Notes: generated by a model from the sequence alone, not told the origin. Positions 49,216-58,311 are shown, numbered from the stretch's first letter. The stretch: DNA of 64,000 nucleotides from Mycobacterium sp. ST-F2 (GCF_001905655.1 NZ_JMHT01000074.1:20282-84281), one strand, 5' to 3'. Translations and numbers: made by a program.

Positions 49216-50052
49216 TCAGAATCGTCGGACGAAATCCAGTGCGGTGTCGGCGACGTCGCGCCACCCGCTGTCGACGACCAGCGAATGACCGCGTCCGGGG
49301 ATTTCGACGATCTCGGTGATGTTCGGGTTCTTCTTCTGCCGCTTGTAGGAGGCATTGGCGATGGCCCAGGGCACCGTGTTGTCCTTCTCGCCGGAAATGA
49401 TCAGCAGTGGACCGCGTTCGGGGTTCTTGGTGTCGACCTTGGCCTCGGTCGCCGGGTTGAAGTTGGCGGTGGCGGCCTGGAACAGCGGCACGCCGGCGCC
49501 GGCAACCGAGTAGTTCTCGTACAGCTTGGCCGACTCTTCTTCGGAAACCGCGTTGCCGAATGCAAATCGGAACTGCTTGGGGGTCAAGGCAACCGCCCGA
49601 CCACGGTTGAGCGGGTTGCCGAGGACGGGGAACGCCGAGCGCAGTGCCGCGATCGGCAGCGGCAGCACGCCGCGGAACGGCGCGGGGTCGATCGCGACCG
49701 CCACCTTGGCCAGGCCGAGGCCCGCCAACTTCTGGGTGATCAACCCGCCGAACGAGTGGCCGATCACGATGGGCTTGCGGTCGAGCGCGCCGATGACGTC
49801 GACGTAGTGCTGCGTGATGTCGCCGATGCTCTTGTGTGCGAACACCGACGGATCGCGACGGGCGTCCTCCACGGTCGCCGGATCGTCCGGCCATCCGGGG
49901 GCGAGGGTCACGAAGCCCTGCTCCTCGAACGCTGTCCGCCAGTGATCCCAGCTGTTGGGCAACAGCCACAAGCCGTGCACGAATACGACAGGTTGCCGTC
50001 CTGAGCGGTTGGCGCGGTCGATGTCGGCCTGCTCGCAAGGGTGGATGGTCAT
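49216..50052 (-). CDS. Alpha/beta-hydrolase
   Basis: A 278-residue hydrolase. FVHGLWLLPNSWDHW supplies the oxyanion strand, GHSFGG gives the nucleophile S100, the acid is probably the Asp in ISGEKDNTVPW, and the His is in PGRGHSLVVDSGW. The insert LPLPIAALRSAFPVLGNPLN forms the lid. Family members cleave esters, epoxides, haloalkanes or ring products; no more can be said. It diverges from a TetR gene with two AGAACG-type palindromes between them, so it is probably induced by its substrate through that regulator. Confidence 0.87.
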   Translation of the reverse strand: MTIHPCEQADIDRANRSGRQPVVFVHGLWLLPNSWDHWRTAFEEQGFVTLAPGWPDDPATVEDARRDPSVFAHKSIGDITQHYVDVIGALDRKPIVIGHSFGGLITQKLAGLGLAKVAVAIDPAPFRGVLPLPIAALRSAFPVLGNPLNRGRAVALTPKQFRFAFGNAVSEEESAKLYENYSVAGAGVPLFQAATANFNPATEAKVDTKNPERGPLLIISGEKDNTVPWAIANASYKRQKKNPNITEIVEIPGRGHSLVVDSGWRDVADTALDFVRRF

Positions 50053-50068
50053 GGCGTCTCCTCAAGTA

Positions 50069-50088
50069 GATAGAACGGTCGTTCTGTC
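50069..50088. promoter_or_regulatory. TetR operator palindrome (AGAACG-GT-CGTTCT core)
   Basis: The core 14 bases at 50072-50085 have perfect 6-base arms and further matching bases on each side. It is 17 bp upstream of the hydrolase ATG. Confidence 0.65.
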
Positions 50089-50131
50089 ACCTGTAACCGC
50101 CGTCCTGCCGGATCTGTTCCCAAAATCAGAA

Positions 50132-50141
50132 AGAACGTTCT
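50132..50141. promoter_or_regulatory. Second AGAACGTTCT palindrome upstream of the TetR gene
   Basis: A perfect 10-base palindrome with the same AGAAC arms as the first site but without the two-base centre, 22 bp before the regulator's ATG. It may be a second, weaker operator for autoregulation. Confidence 0.5.
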
Positions 50142-50162
50142 ACCTCGCGCTACGATGGGGGA

Positions 50163-50729
50163 ATGAACACCGCGGAACCGGCCCTGCGGCCACGCGAGCG
50201 ACTGCTGCGCGTCGCGGCGGAGCTGTTCTACCGCGAGGGCATCCACGCCGTCGGCGTCGACCGGATACTCGCCGAAGCGGGCGTCACGCGCGCCACCATG
50301 TACCGGCACTTCAAAGGCAAGGAAGCCCTCGTCGAGGCCTATCTGGCGCTGGAGGACGAGACCATCCGCGGCTACTTCCGGGATGCCGCCGCCGTGGCCG
50401 GGCCGGACACCGACATGCTGGAGCTGGTCATCGACGGCATCGCCGAGGACATCGCCAGGTACCACACCCGGGGTTGCCCGTTCATCAACGCCGCGGCCGA
50501 GTATCCCGCGCCGGACAGCCCGGTCCGTCAACTCATCGCCCGGCACCGCAACTGGTTCCGCGGCGCCCTGGAGGAAGCCGCCGGCGGTCGGGATCATCCC
50601 GAGCAGGTCGCGGCCTCGCTGGTGTTGTTGCGGGACGCCGCGCTGGTCGGTGGATACCTGGACGGAATCGACACCACCAAGGCCTCGTTCGTCCGGGCCG
50701 CCCGGCAGGCAGCCGGTATCTCGCGGTGA
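50163..50729 (+). CDS. TetR-family regulator
   Basis: A 188-residue repressor. The N-terminal helix-turn-helix is VDRILAEAGVTRATMYRHFK at about residues 36-55. The ligand-binding domain contains RYHTRGCPFINAAAEYPAPD, a TetR_C_33-type segment with a cysteine that recurs in this subfamily and may be redox or electrophile sensing. It diverges from the alpha/beta-hydrolase gene and two palindromes lie between. It is followed by pafA after 53 bp on the same strand but has no evident link with the proteasome. Confidence 0.87.
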   Translation: MNTAEPALRPRERLLRVAAELFYREGIHAVGVDRILAEAGVTRATMYRHFKGKEALVEAYLALEDETIRGYFRDAAAVAGPDTDMLELVIDGIAEDIARYHTRGCPFINAAAEYPAPDSPVRQLIARHRNWFRGALEEAAGGRDHPEQVAASLVLLRDAALVGGYLDGIDTTKASFVRAARQAAGISR

Positions 50730-50782
50730 CGCCCGGCCTGTTGCCCACCTAATACCCATGCCCAACCCGTAAGCTCGATTGT

Positions 50783-52141
50783 GTGCAGCGACGGATCATG
50801 GGAATCGAGACCGAGTTTGGCGTGACCTGCACGTTTCATGGTCACCGCCGGCTCAGCCCTGACGAGGTGGCGCGCTATCTGTTCCGGCGGGTGGTGTCGT
50901 GGGGCCGCAGTTCCAACGTCTTTCTGCGGAATGGCGCGCGCCTCTACCTCGATGTGGGCAGCCACCCCGAGTACGCGACCGCCGAATGCGACAACCTGGT
51001 GCAGCTGGTCACCCACGACCGCGCCGGTGAGCGCGTGTTGGAAGACCTGCTGGTCGACGCCGAGCAGCGACTTGCCGACGAGGGCATCGGCGGCGACATC
51101 TACCTGTTCAAGAACAACACGGACTCGGCAGGCAACTCCTACGGCTGCCACGAGAACTACCTGATCGTGCGCGCCGGCGAGTTCTCCCGGATCTCCGACG
51201 TGCTGCTGCCGTTCCTGGTCACCCGCCAGCTGATCTGTGGTGCCGGCAAGGTGCTGCAGACCCCCAAGGCCGCGACGTTCTGTCTGTCGCAGCGCGCCGA
51301 GCACATCTGGGAGGGCGTCTCCAGCGCAACAACGAGATCACGCCCCATAATCAACACCCGCGACGAGCCGCACGCCGACGCCGAGAAGTACCGCCGGCTG
51401 CACGTCATCGTCGGCGACTCCAACATGTGCGAGGCCACCACCATGCTCAAGGTGGGCAGCGCCTCGCTGGTGCTGGAGATGATCGAGGCCGGCGTCCCGT
51501 TCCGGGACTTCTCGCTGGACAACCCGATTCGCGCCATCCGCGAGGTCAGCCACGACCTGACCGGACGGCGCGCCGTGCGGCTGGCCGGCGGGCGGCAGGC
51601 CTCCGCGCTGGACATCCAGCGTGAATACCATTCGCGCGCCGTGGATTACCTGCAGACCCGCGAACCCAACGTGCAGCTCGAGCAGGTCGTCGACCTGTGG
51701 GGCCGCCAGCTGGACGCCGTCGAGAGCCAGGATTTCGCCAAGGTCGACACCGAGATCGACTGGGTGATCAAGCGGAAGTTGTTCCAGCGCTACCAGGATC
51801 GCTACAGCATGGAGCTGTCCGACCCCAAGATTGCCCAGCTGGACCTGGCGTACCACGACATCAAGCGCGGTCGCGGAGTGTTCGATCTGTTGCAGCGCAA
51901 GGGCTTGGCTGCCCGGATCACGACCGATGAGGACATCGACGCGGCGGTCAACACCCCGCCGCAGACCACCCGGGCCAAGCTGCGCGGCGAATTCATCACG
52001 GCCGCACAGGAAGCCGGGCGCGACTTCACCGTCGACTGGGTGCACCTCAAGCTCAACGATCAGGCGCAGCGCACCGTGCTGTGCAAGGACCCGTTCCGGT
52101 CGGTCGATGAGCGGGTGAACCGGCTGATCGCCAGTATGTGA
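50783..52141 (+). CDS. pafA: Pup-protein ligase PafA
   Basis: A 452-residue ligase that uses ATP to phosphorylate the C-terminal Glu of Pup and joins it to substrate lysines. It shares the glutamine-synthetase-like fold with Dop: MQRRIMGIETEFGVTCTF has the metal-binding Glu, NVFLRNGARLYLDVGSHPEY lacks the Dop-loop insertion, and RPIINTRDEPHADAEKYRRLHV is the nucleotide site. The GTG start fits the family. Its stop overlaps the GTG of pafB. In this genome it lies 30.8 kb from prcA rather than next to it. Confidence 0.97.
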   Translation: MQRRIMGIETEFGVTCTFHGHRRLSPDEVARYLFRRVVSWGRSSNVFLRNGARLYLDVGSHPEYATAECDNLVQLVTHDRAGERVLEDLLVDAEQRLADEGIGGDIYLFKNNTDSAGNSYGCHENYLIVRAGEFSRISDVLLPFLVTRQLICGAGKVLQTPKAATFCLSQRAEHIWEGVSSATTRSRPIINTRDEPHADAEKYRRLHVIVGDSNMCEATTMLKVGSASLVLEMIEAGVPFRDFSLDNPIRAIREVSHDLTGRRAVRLAGGRQASALDIQREYHSRAVDYLQTREPNVQLEQVVDLWGRQLDAVESQDFAKVDTEIDWVIKRKLFQRYQDRYSMELSDPKIAQLDLAYHDIKRGRGVFDLLQRKGLAARITTDEDIDAAVNTPPQTTRAKLRGEFITAAQEAGRDFTVDWVHLKLNDQAQRTVLCKDPFRSVDERVNRLIASM

Positions 52142-53202
52142 GCGGTGCCGCCGCGTTCGCGGCGGGCGCGCCCATACCGGGCAACTCACAGCAACCACTT
52201 ACTCTGTTGGACGTGGCGACGTCCAAGGTTGAGCGGTTGATGAACCTCGTCATTGCGCTCCTGTCCACCCGAAGCTACTTGTCCGCGGAACAGATCCGGG
52301 CCAATGTCACCGGGTACCAGGACCCGCCGACGGGCGAGGCCTTCTCGCGGATGTTCGAGCGGGACAAGAACGAACTGCGCGATCTCGGCATCCCGCTGGA
52401 GACCGGTCGCGCCTCGGTGATGGACGTCACCGACGGGTACCGCATCAATCGCACCGCCTACGAGCTGCCGCCGGTCGAGCTGACCGGCGACGAAGCGGCC
52501 GTCGTCGCGATCGCCACCCAGCTCTGGGAGTCGCAGGAGATGGTCACCGCCACCCAGAGCGCACTGCTCAAGCTGCGGGCGGCGGGAGTGGACGTCGACG
52601 TGCCCGACACCGGCGTCGCGATCACCACCGGCGCCGCCCCGGGCCTGCGCGGTTCCGAGGAAGCGCTGGGAATCCTGTTGTCCGCCATCGACTCCGGCCG
52701 TGCTGTGCAGTTCGCGCACCGGCCCAACCGGAGCGCGCCGTACGTCGACCGCACCCTGGAGCCGTGGGGCGTCGTCACTTACCGCGGGCGCTGGTATGTC
52801 GTCGGCCACGACCGCGACCGCGACGCCCCGCGGACCTTCCGGGTGTCGCGCATCGGCGACGGCGTGCGCGCCGTGGGGCCCGACCGTGCCGTCACCCGGC
52901 CCGACGGGGTCAACCTGCGCGACATCGTGCACCGCGCGGTCGCCGAGTGGCCGGCCGGTGAGCAGGCCCGGGTATGGGTGGCCGAAGGGCGGGCGACGGC
53001 GCTGCGCCGGCAGGCGCTCAGCACCTCACCCAGTGCCCGCGGCGGACGCGGGGGCGACGAGATCGTCGTCGACATCGGCATGGTCGACCGGCTGGCCCGG
53101 GAGATCGCCGGCTACGGCGCCGACGCCGTCGTGCTGGAGCCGGAGTCATTGCGGGACAATGTCATCGGCCGCTTGCGGGCGCAGGCGGGGGAGGGCGTAT
53201 GA
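52138..53202 (+). CDS. pafB: WYL-domain transcriptional regulator PafB
   Basis: A 354-residue protein with an N-terminal helix-turn-helix (VERLMNLVIALLSTRSYLSA and GEAFSRMFERDKNELRDLGI), a linker, and a WYL domain containing RTLEPWGVVTYRGRWYVVGH and RTFRVSRIGDGVRAV. PafB and PafC form a complex that activates the recA-independent DNA damage response in mycobacteria. The first 25 residues after the GTG at 52138 are not conserved-looking; a GTG at 52213 (VATSKVERL) could be the functional start, but the GTGA overlap with pafA supports 52138. A mini-ORF starts on its stop codon and leads to pafC. Confidence 0.93.
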   Translation: MSGAAAFAAGAPIPGNSQQPLTLLDVATSKVERLMNLVIALLSTRSYLSAEQIRANVTGYQDPPTGEAFSRMFERDKNELRDLGIPLETGRASVMDVTDGYRINRTAYELPPVELTGDEAAVVAIATQLWESQEMVTATQSALLKLRAAGVDVDVPDTGVAITTGAAPGLRGSEEALGILLSAIDSGRAVQFAHRPNRSAPYVDRTLEPWGVVTYRGRWYVVGHDRDRDAPRTFRVSRIGDGVRAVGPDRAVTRPDGVNLRDIVHRAVAEWPAGEQARVWVAEGRATALRRQALSTSPSARGGRGGDEIVVDIGMVDRLAREIAGYGADAVVLEPESLRDNVIGRLRAQAGEGV

Positions 53203-53237
53203 GCGTTCAGCGAGGAGCGAAGGCGGATCGCGCATGA
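53199..53237 (+). CDS. Mini-ORF MSVQRGAKADRA linking pafB to pafC
   Basis: The ATG shares bases with the pafB TGA (ATGA) and the mini-ORF's own TGA shares bases with the pafC ATG (ATGA). Twelve codons thus bridge the 31-bp gap so that ribosomes can pass through by two successive termination-reinitiation events. The last 29 bases nearly match the segment before the RecB-like gene at 11070-11111, also an overlapping mini-ORF ending KADRA. The peptide may have no function. Confidence 0.6.
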   Translation: MSVQRGAKADRA

Positions 53238-54214
53238 GTAACGTGTCGAACCGCTTGGTGCGGCTCCTCAACATGGTTCCGTATTTCCAGGCCAACCCGC
53301 ACGTCAGTCACGAGAAGGCCGCGGCCGACCTGGGTGTCACGCCCAAACAACTGCTGGCCGATCTGAACCAGTTGTGGATGTGTGGACTGCCCGGCGGCGC
53401 CGGCGGCACGATGATCGACCTGGACTTCGAAGGCGACACCATCGACGTGATCTTCTCGGCCGGCATGGACACGGCACTGCGGCTCACCTCGCCCGAGGCC
53501 ACCGGCGTATTGATGGCGCTGCGCGCGCTGGTCGACGTGCCCGGCGTGGTCGACCCTGACGTGGCCCGCAGTGTGATCGCCAAGATCGAGGCTGCCGCCG
53601 GGGCCGCCGGAGCCACCGCGGCGTCGATGCCGGCCCCGGACACCGCGGGCGATGTAGAGAACAAGGTGACCGGTGTCGTACGGGCCGCGGTCCGCGACAA
53701 GCGGGCACTGTCCCTCGAGTACTACTCCGCTTCGCATGACACCGTCTCGCACCGCGTCGTCGACCCGATCCGGGTGGCGCTGATCGGTGACCACAGCTAC
53801 CTGGAGGCGTGGTGCCGCACCGCCGAGGGCGTGCGGCTGTTCCGGTTCGACCGCATCGTCGACGCCACCGCCCTGGACGAGCCGGCCGCGCCGCCGGAAC
53901 CCGCGGTGCAGGCCGGGACGGACACGTCGTTGTTCTCGGCCGAGACCGCCGATCCGGGGTTGCCGGTGGCAACCCTGCTCATCGACGAGTCCGTGTCGTG
54001 GATGTTCGACTACTACCCGCTGCGGGAGCAGCACGCGATTCCCGACGGCGGGTGGGAGGCCACCATGACGTACGCGTCGGACGAGTGGATGGCGCGATTC
54101 GTGCTCGGTTTCGGCTCGGCCGTGCGGGTACTGGACCCGCCGGAGTTGGCCGACCGCGTGCGGGAGTCCGCGATAGCGGCGCTGGCGGCGTATGAACCGA
54201 GTCGCGGCGAGTAG
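53234..54214 (+). CDS. pafC: WYL-domain transcriptional regulator PafC
   Basis: A 326-residue partner of PafB. The N-terminal helix-turn-helix is LVRLLNMVPYFQANPHVSHE with AAADLGVTPKQLLADLNQLW, and the WYL domain is around RVVDPIRVALIGDHSYLEAW and RFDRIVDATALDEPA. With PafB it forms a heterodimer that controls DNA-repair genes, including the proteasome-linked damage response. ATG 53234 is fixed by its overlap with the preceding mini-ORF and by conserved residues from MSNVSNRLVRLL. No conventional ribosome binding site precedes the ATG except GAAGGCGG within the repeat, which is a good one at nine bases. Confidence 0.93.
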   Translation: MSNVSNRLVRLLNMVPYFQANPHVSHEKAAADLGVTPKQLLADLNQLWMCGLPGGAGGTMIDLDFEGDTIDVIFSAGMDTALRLTSPEATGVLMALRALVDVPGVVDPDVARSVIAKIEAAAGAAGATAASMPAPDTAGDVENKVTGVVRAAVRDKRALSLEYYSASHDTVSHRVVDPIRVALIGDHSYLEAWCRTAEGVRLFRFDRIVDATALDEPAAPPEPAVQAGTDTSLFSAETADPGLPVATLLIDESVSWMFDYYPLREQHAIPDGGWEATMTYASDEWMARFVLGFGSAVRVLDPPELADRVRESAIAALAAYEPSRGE

Positions 54215-54245
54215 ACTCGGCCTCAACTTCTGGAGGTGACCCAAA

Positions 54246-54503
54246 TTGGGCGGTTTGCAACCGTGGCACTGGTTGATCGTCATCGCGGTGTTCGTGCTGC
54301 TCTTCGGCGCGAAGAAGCTGCCGGACGCCGCGCGTTCGCTTGGTAAGTCGATGCGCATCTTCAAGTCCGAGTTGAAGGAAATGCAGTCGGACGGCACTTC
54401 GGAGCAAGCTGCTGCGCCGCGTCCGATCACTGCTGAGCGCGTCGAGAACCCGGCCCCTGCACCGCAGCCGGCGCCGGACGCCGCGGACAAGCACCCGGCC
54501 TGA
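54246..54503 (+). CDS. tatA: Twin-arginine translocase subunit TatA
   Basis: An 85-residue protein starting at a TTG (54246) preceded by GGAGGTGACCCAAA. The membrane helix is WHWLIVIAVFVLLFGAKKLP, the FGAKKLPD hinge is the TatA signature, and an amphipathic helix AARSLGKSMRIFKSELKEM follows, then a proline-rich tail. TatA multimers form the pore for folded proteins. It is the first gene of the tatA-tatC-helY unit, 31 bp after pafC. Confidence 0.95.
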   Translation: MGGLQPWHWLIVIAVFVLLFGAKKLPDAARSLGKSMRIFKSELKEMQSDGTSEQAAAPRPITAERVENPAPAPQPAPDAADKHPA

Positions 54504-54563
54504 CCTTTGCCGTGATCCCGCCGCGAGCCCAGCGCACGCGGCGGTCGGCTCTTACCTAATCAC

Positions 54564-55505
54564 GTGCCAGCACCTGGAATCTTCAGCAAGCTCGACCCGC
54601 GCCGTCGACGGTCGCGGGTCAATCCTGACGGCACCATGTCGCTCGTCGACCACCTTCAGGAACTGCGAACGCGGCTGCTGATCGCCGTCGCCGCCATCCT
54701 GTTGACCACCATCGTCGGCTTCCTCTGGTACGGGCACAGCTTCTTCGGTTTCCCCAGCCTCGGTGACTGGCTGCGTGGCCCGTACTGCTCGTTGCCACCC
54801 TCGTCGCGCGCGGCCATCGCCCCGGACGGCCAGTGCCGGCTGCTCGCGACCGCGCCGTTCGACCAGTTCATGCTGCGCCTCAAGGTCGGCATGGCGGCGG
54901 GCATCATCCTGGCCTGCCCGGTGTGGCTCTACCAGATCTGGGCGTTCATCACCCCGGGCCTGTACAAGAAGGAACGGCGCTTCGCGTCGCTGTTCGTCGG
55001 CGTCGGCGCGCTGCTGTTCGTGTCCGGTTCGGTCCTGGCCTACGTCGTGCTGTCCACGGCCCTGTCGTTCCTGCTGACCGTCGGCAGCGACGTGCAGATC
55101 ACCGCGCTGTCCGGCGACCAGTACTTCGGCTTCCTGATCAACCTGCTGATCGTGTTCGGCATCAGCTTCGAGTTCCCGCTGCTGATCATCATGCTGAACC
55201 TGGTCGGGGTGCTCACCTACGACAAGCTCAAGGCCTGGCGCCGCGGGCTGATCTTCGGCCTGTTCGTGTTCGCCGCGTTCGTGACGCCCGGCTCGGACCC
55301 GTTCTCGATGCTGGCGCTGTCGCTGGCGCTGACGGTGCTGCTGGAGATGTCCATCCAGGTGGCCCGGATCCACGACCGTCGCAAGGCGCGGCGCGAAGCC
55401 GAGGCGGTGCCCGACGACGAGGCCGCCCCGATAGACAAACCGGAACCCATCGGCGCGCCGTCTGCCTTACCTACACAGCTGACCATCGATGACGACGCGA
55501 CCTGA
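54564..55505 (+). CDS. tatC: Sec-independent protein translocase TatC
   Basis: A 313-residue polytopic protein with six helices that recognises twin-arginine signals. Landmarks: MSLVDHLQELRTRLLIAVAA with the conserved Glu, the loop PFDQFMLRLKVGMAAG, FITPGLYKKERRF and FGISFEFPLLIIMLNLVGVL. The start GTG at 54564 is preceded by no strong ribosome binding site. The C-terminal cytosolic tail of about 60 residues is rich in charged and proline residues and overlaps the helY start by 17 bases. Confidence 0.95.
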   Translation: MPAPGIFSKLDPRRRRSRVNPDGTMSLVDHLQELRTRLLIAVAAILLTTIVGFLWYGHSFFGFPSLGDWLRGPYCSLPPSSRAAIAPDGQCRLLATAPFDQFMLRLKVGMAAGIILACPVWLYQIWAFITPGLYKKERRFASLFVGVGALLFVSGSVLAYVVLSTALSFLLTVGSDVQITALSGDQYFGFLINLLIVFGISFEFPLLIIMLNLVGVLTYDKLKAWRRGLIFGLFVFAAFVTPGSDPFSMLALSLALTVLLEMSIQVARIHDRRKARREAEAVPDDEAAPIDKPEPIGAPSALPTQLTIDDDAT

Positions 55506-58311
55506 GTTTCAGGCTGCGGAGCCGCCGATCCCGACAGGCGCGGCCGAATCCGTTCAAACCGAGCCGGGGCCGCAACTGCGTGACTTCGCCGCCGGCCTGT
55601 CGTTCACCCTGGACCCGTTCCAGACCAACGCCTGCGTGGCGCTCGAGAACGGGCGCGGCGTTCTGGTCTGTGCCCCGACCGGCGCCGGCAAGACCGTCGT
55701 CGGCGAATTCGCGGTGCATCTGGCGCTGGCCGCCGGGCGGAAGTGCTTCTACACCACCCCGATCAAGGCACTGAGCAACCAGAAGCACAACGATCTGGTG
55801 GCCCGCTACGGCCCCGAACGCATCGGCCTGCTCACCGGTGACCAGGCGATCAACGGCGACGCCGACATCGTGGTCATGACCACCGAAGTGCTGCGCAACA
55901 TGCTGTACGCCGATTCGCCTGCGCTGCACGGCCTGGCGTACGTCGTGATGGACGAGGTGCACTTCCTCGCCGACCGGATGCGCGGCGCGGTGTGGGAGGA
56001 AGTGATCCTGCACCTGCCCGACGAGGTCCGGCTGGTCAGCCTGTCGGCGACGGTGAGCAACGCCGAGGAGTTCGGCGGCTGGATCCAGACGGTCCGTGGT
56101 GACACGACCGTCGTCGTCGACGAACACCGCCCGGTGCCGCTGTGGCAGCACATGCTGGTGGGCAAGCGACTCTTCGATCTCTTCGACCTGTCCAAGGGTG
56201 CGGCCCCCGGCAAGGGGAAGGCGCGCGTCGACCCGGAGTTGTTGCGGCACATCGCGCATCGCCGCGAGGCGGACCGCCTGATGGACTGGCAGCCCCGCGG
56301 CCGCGGCCGCGACGGGCATCGGGGTCGGCCCGCCATGTACCGCCCGCCGAGCCGGCCCGACGTCATCGGCACCCTGGACCAGGCCGGTCTGCTGCCGGCC
56401 ATCACGTTCGTGTTCTCCCGCGCCGGGTGTGACGCCGCGGTCAAGCAGTGCCTGCGATCGGCGGTGCGGCTGACCAACAGGACCGAGCGCGACCGGATCG
56501 CCGAGATCGTCGACCGGCGCTGTGCCGATCTGGCCGAGTCCGATCTGGCGGTGCTGGACTATCACGAGTGGCGCGAAGGACTGCTGCGCGGACTGGCCGC
56601 CCACCACGCCGGGCTGCTGCCGGTGTTCCGGCACACCGTCGAGGAGCTGTTCACCGCGGGCCTGGTCAAGGCCGTGTTCGCCACGGAGACACTGGCTTTG
56701 GGCATCAACATGCCGGCCCGCACCGTCGTGCTGGAACGGCTGGTCAAGTACAACGGCGAGCAGCACGCCCCGTTGACGCCGGGGGAGTACACGCAGCTGA
56801 CCGGTCGCGCCGGACGCCGCGGCATCGACGTCGAGGGCCACGCCGTCGTGCTGTGGCATGCCACCGACGAGATGGCCGATCCGGCCCAGGTCGCCGGCCT
56901 GGCGTCGACCCGAACGTTCCCGCTGCGCAGTTCCTTCGCGCCGTCGTACAACATGACGATCAACCTGGTGCAGCACATGACGCCGGCCGCAGCGCACCGG
57001 TTGCTCGAGCAGTCGTTCGCGCAGTACCAGGCGGACCGCTCGGTCACCGGGCTGGTGCGCGGCATCAAGCGCGGTGAGCTGATGCTCGCCGAGATTGCCG
57101 CCGAGCAGAGTGACGACTGGGAGTCCGTGCTCGAGTACGCCCGGCTGCGGGCGAGCATCACCGAACGTGAGCGGGCGCAGTCCCGGGCCGGTCGTCTGAC
57201 GCGGCGCAAGGGCATCAACGACGCGCTGGCCGGGCTCAAGCGGGGCGACGTCATCGCCATCGGCCTGGGCCGTCGCAGCGGACTGGCCGTGGTGCTCGAG
57301 GAGGCTTTCGACGCCGACGATCCACGGCCGCTGGTGCTGACCGAACATCGTTGGGCGGGACGGATTTCCGCCGCCGACTATGCAGGGTCGTCGCAGCGTC
57401 TGGGCAGCATGTCACTGCCCAAGCGGGTGGAGCACCGGCAACCCAAGGTGCGCCGCGATCTGGCGCTGGCACTGCTGCGGGCGGCCGACAGCCTGGACGT
57501 GCCGTCGGTGCGGCGCAGTCGCGGTTCCGCCGAGGCGACACCGGATATCGACCCGGAGCTGGCCGGTCTGCGTGAGCAGATGCGCAGGCACCCCGGCCAT
57601 CAACTGCCCGACCGCGAAGCGAAAGTGCGTGCGGCCGAGCGCTATCTGCGCATCGAACGCGACAACGACCAGACCCAGCAGAAGGTCGCCGCGGCCACGA
57701 ACTCACTGGCCCGCACCTTCGACCGGATCACGGCACTCCTCAGCGAGCGCGGCTTCATCGAAGGCGCCGAGGGTGAACCCGCGGTGACCGACGACGGGCG
57801 GCTGCTGGCCCGCATCTACAGCGAGAGTGACCTTCTGGTCGCCGAGTGCCTGCGCGGTGGGGTGTGGGACGACCTGAATCCGGCCGAGTTGGCCGCGGTC
57901 GTGTCGTCGGTGCTGTACGAATCACGTGGCGACGGCCCGACGGTGCCGCCGGGCGCCGAGCAGGCGACCGACGAGGTGCGCCGGGCGTTGGCGAAGACCC
58001 GCCGGCTGTGGACCGACATCCGGGGCGACGAACGCCGGCACCGGCTGCCCTTCAGCCGTGAACCCGATGCCGGGTTCGTGGCCGCCATGTACAGCTGGGC
58101 GACGTACGGCGACCTGACGGCGGCGCTGTTGATGTCCGACAACGGCAACGGAAATGCGCTGCCCGCAGGCGATTTCGTGCGGTGGTGCCGCCAGGTGCTG
58201 GATCTGCTGGACCAGGTGCGGCTGGCCGCGCCGTCGCCGCAGCTGCGGGTGACGGCCAAACGGGCCATCGGGGCGGTGCGTCGCGGCGTCGTCTCGATCG
58301 ACACCATGTGA
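55489..58311 (+). CDS. helY: DEAD/DEAH-box superfamily 2 helicase HelY (Ski2-like)
   Basis: A 940-residue Ski2/Mtr4-like helicase. Motif I CAPTGAGKTVVGEF (residues 61-74), motif II VVMDEVHFLADRMRG, motif III SLSATVSN, and motif VI TQLTGRAGRRGIDVEGH. The C-terminal half has the DSHCT-like region LDLLDQVRLAAPSPQLRVTA. Such helicases process RNA; in mycobacteria HelY is linked with RNA metabolism. The position directly after tatC is as in Rv2092c. Between the RecA domains is an Arg/Gly-rich insertion PRGRGRDGHRGRPAMYRPPS that may bind RNA. Confidence 0.94.
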   Translation: MTTRPEFQAAEPPIPTGAAESVQTEPGPQLRDFAAGLSFTLDPFQTNACVALENGRGVLVCAPTGAGKTVVGEFAVHLALAAGRKCFYTTPIKALSNQKHNDLVARYGPERIGLLTGDQAINGDADIVVMTTEVLRNMLYADSPALHGLAYVVMDEVHFLADRMRGAVWEEVILHLPDEVRLVSLSATVSNAEEFGGWIQTVRGDTTVVVDEHRPVPLWQHMLVGKRLFDLFDLSKGAAPGKGKARVDPELLRHIAHRREADRLMDWQPRGRGRDGHRGRPAMYRPPSRPDVIGTLDQAGLLPAITFVFSRAGCDAAVKQCLRSAVRLTNRTERDRIAEIVDRRCADLAESDLAVLDYHEWREGLLRGLAAHHAGLLPVFRHTVEELFTAGLVKAVFATETLALGINMPARTVVLERLVKYNGEQHAPLTPGEYTQLTGRAGRRGIDVEGHAVVLWHATDEMADPAQVAGLASTRTFPLRSSFAPSYNMTINLVQHMTPAAAHRLLEQSFAQYQADRSVTGLVRGIKRGELMLAEIAAEQSDDWESVLEYARLRASITERERAQSRAGRLTRRKGINDALAGLKRGDVIAIGLGRRSGLAVVLEEAFDADDPRPLVLTEHRWAGRISAADYAGSSQRLGSMSLPKRVEHRQPKVRRDLALALLRAADSLDVPSVRRSRGSAEATPDIDPELAGLREQMRRHPGHQLPDREAKVRAAERYLRIERDNDQTQQKVAAATNSLARTFDRITALLSERGFIEGAEGEPAVTDDGRLLARIYSESDLLVAECLRGGVWDDLNPAELAAVVSSVLYESRGDGPTVPPGAEQATDEVRRALAKTRRLWTDIRGDERRHRLPFSREPDAGFVAAMYSWATYGDLTAALLMSDNGNGNALPAGDFVRWCRQVLDLLDQVRLAAPSPQLRVTAKRAIGAVRRGVVSIDTM

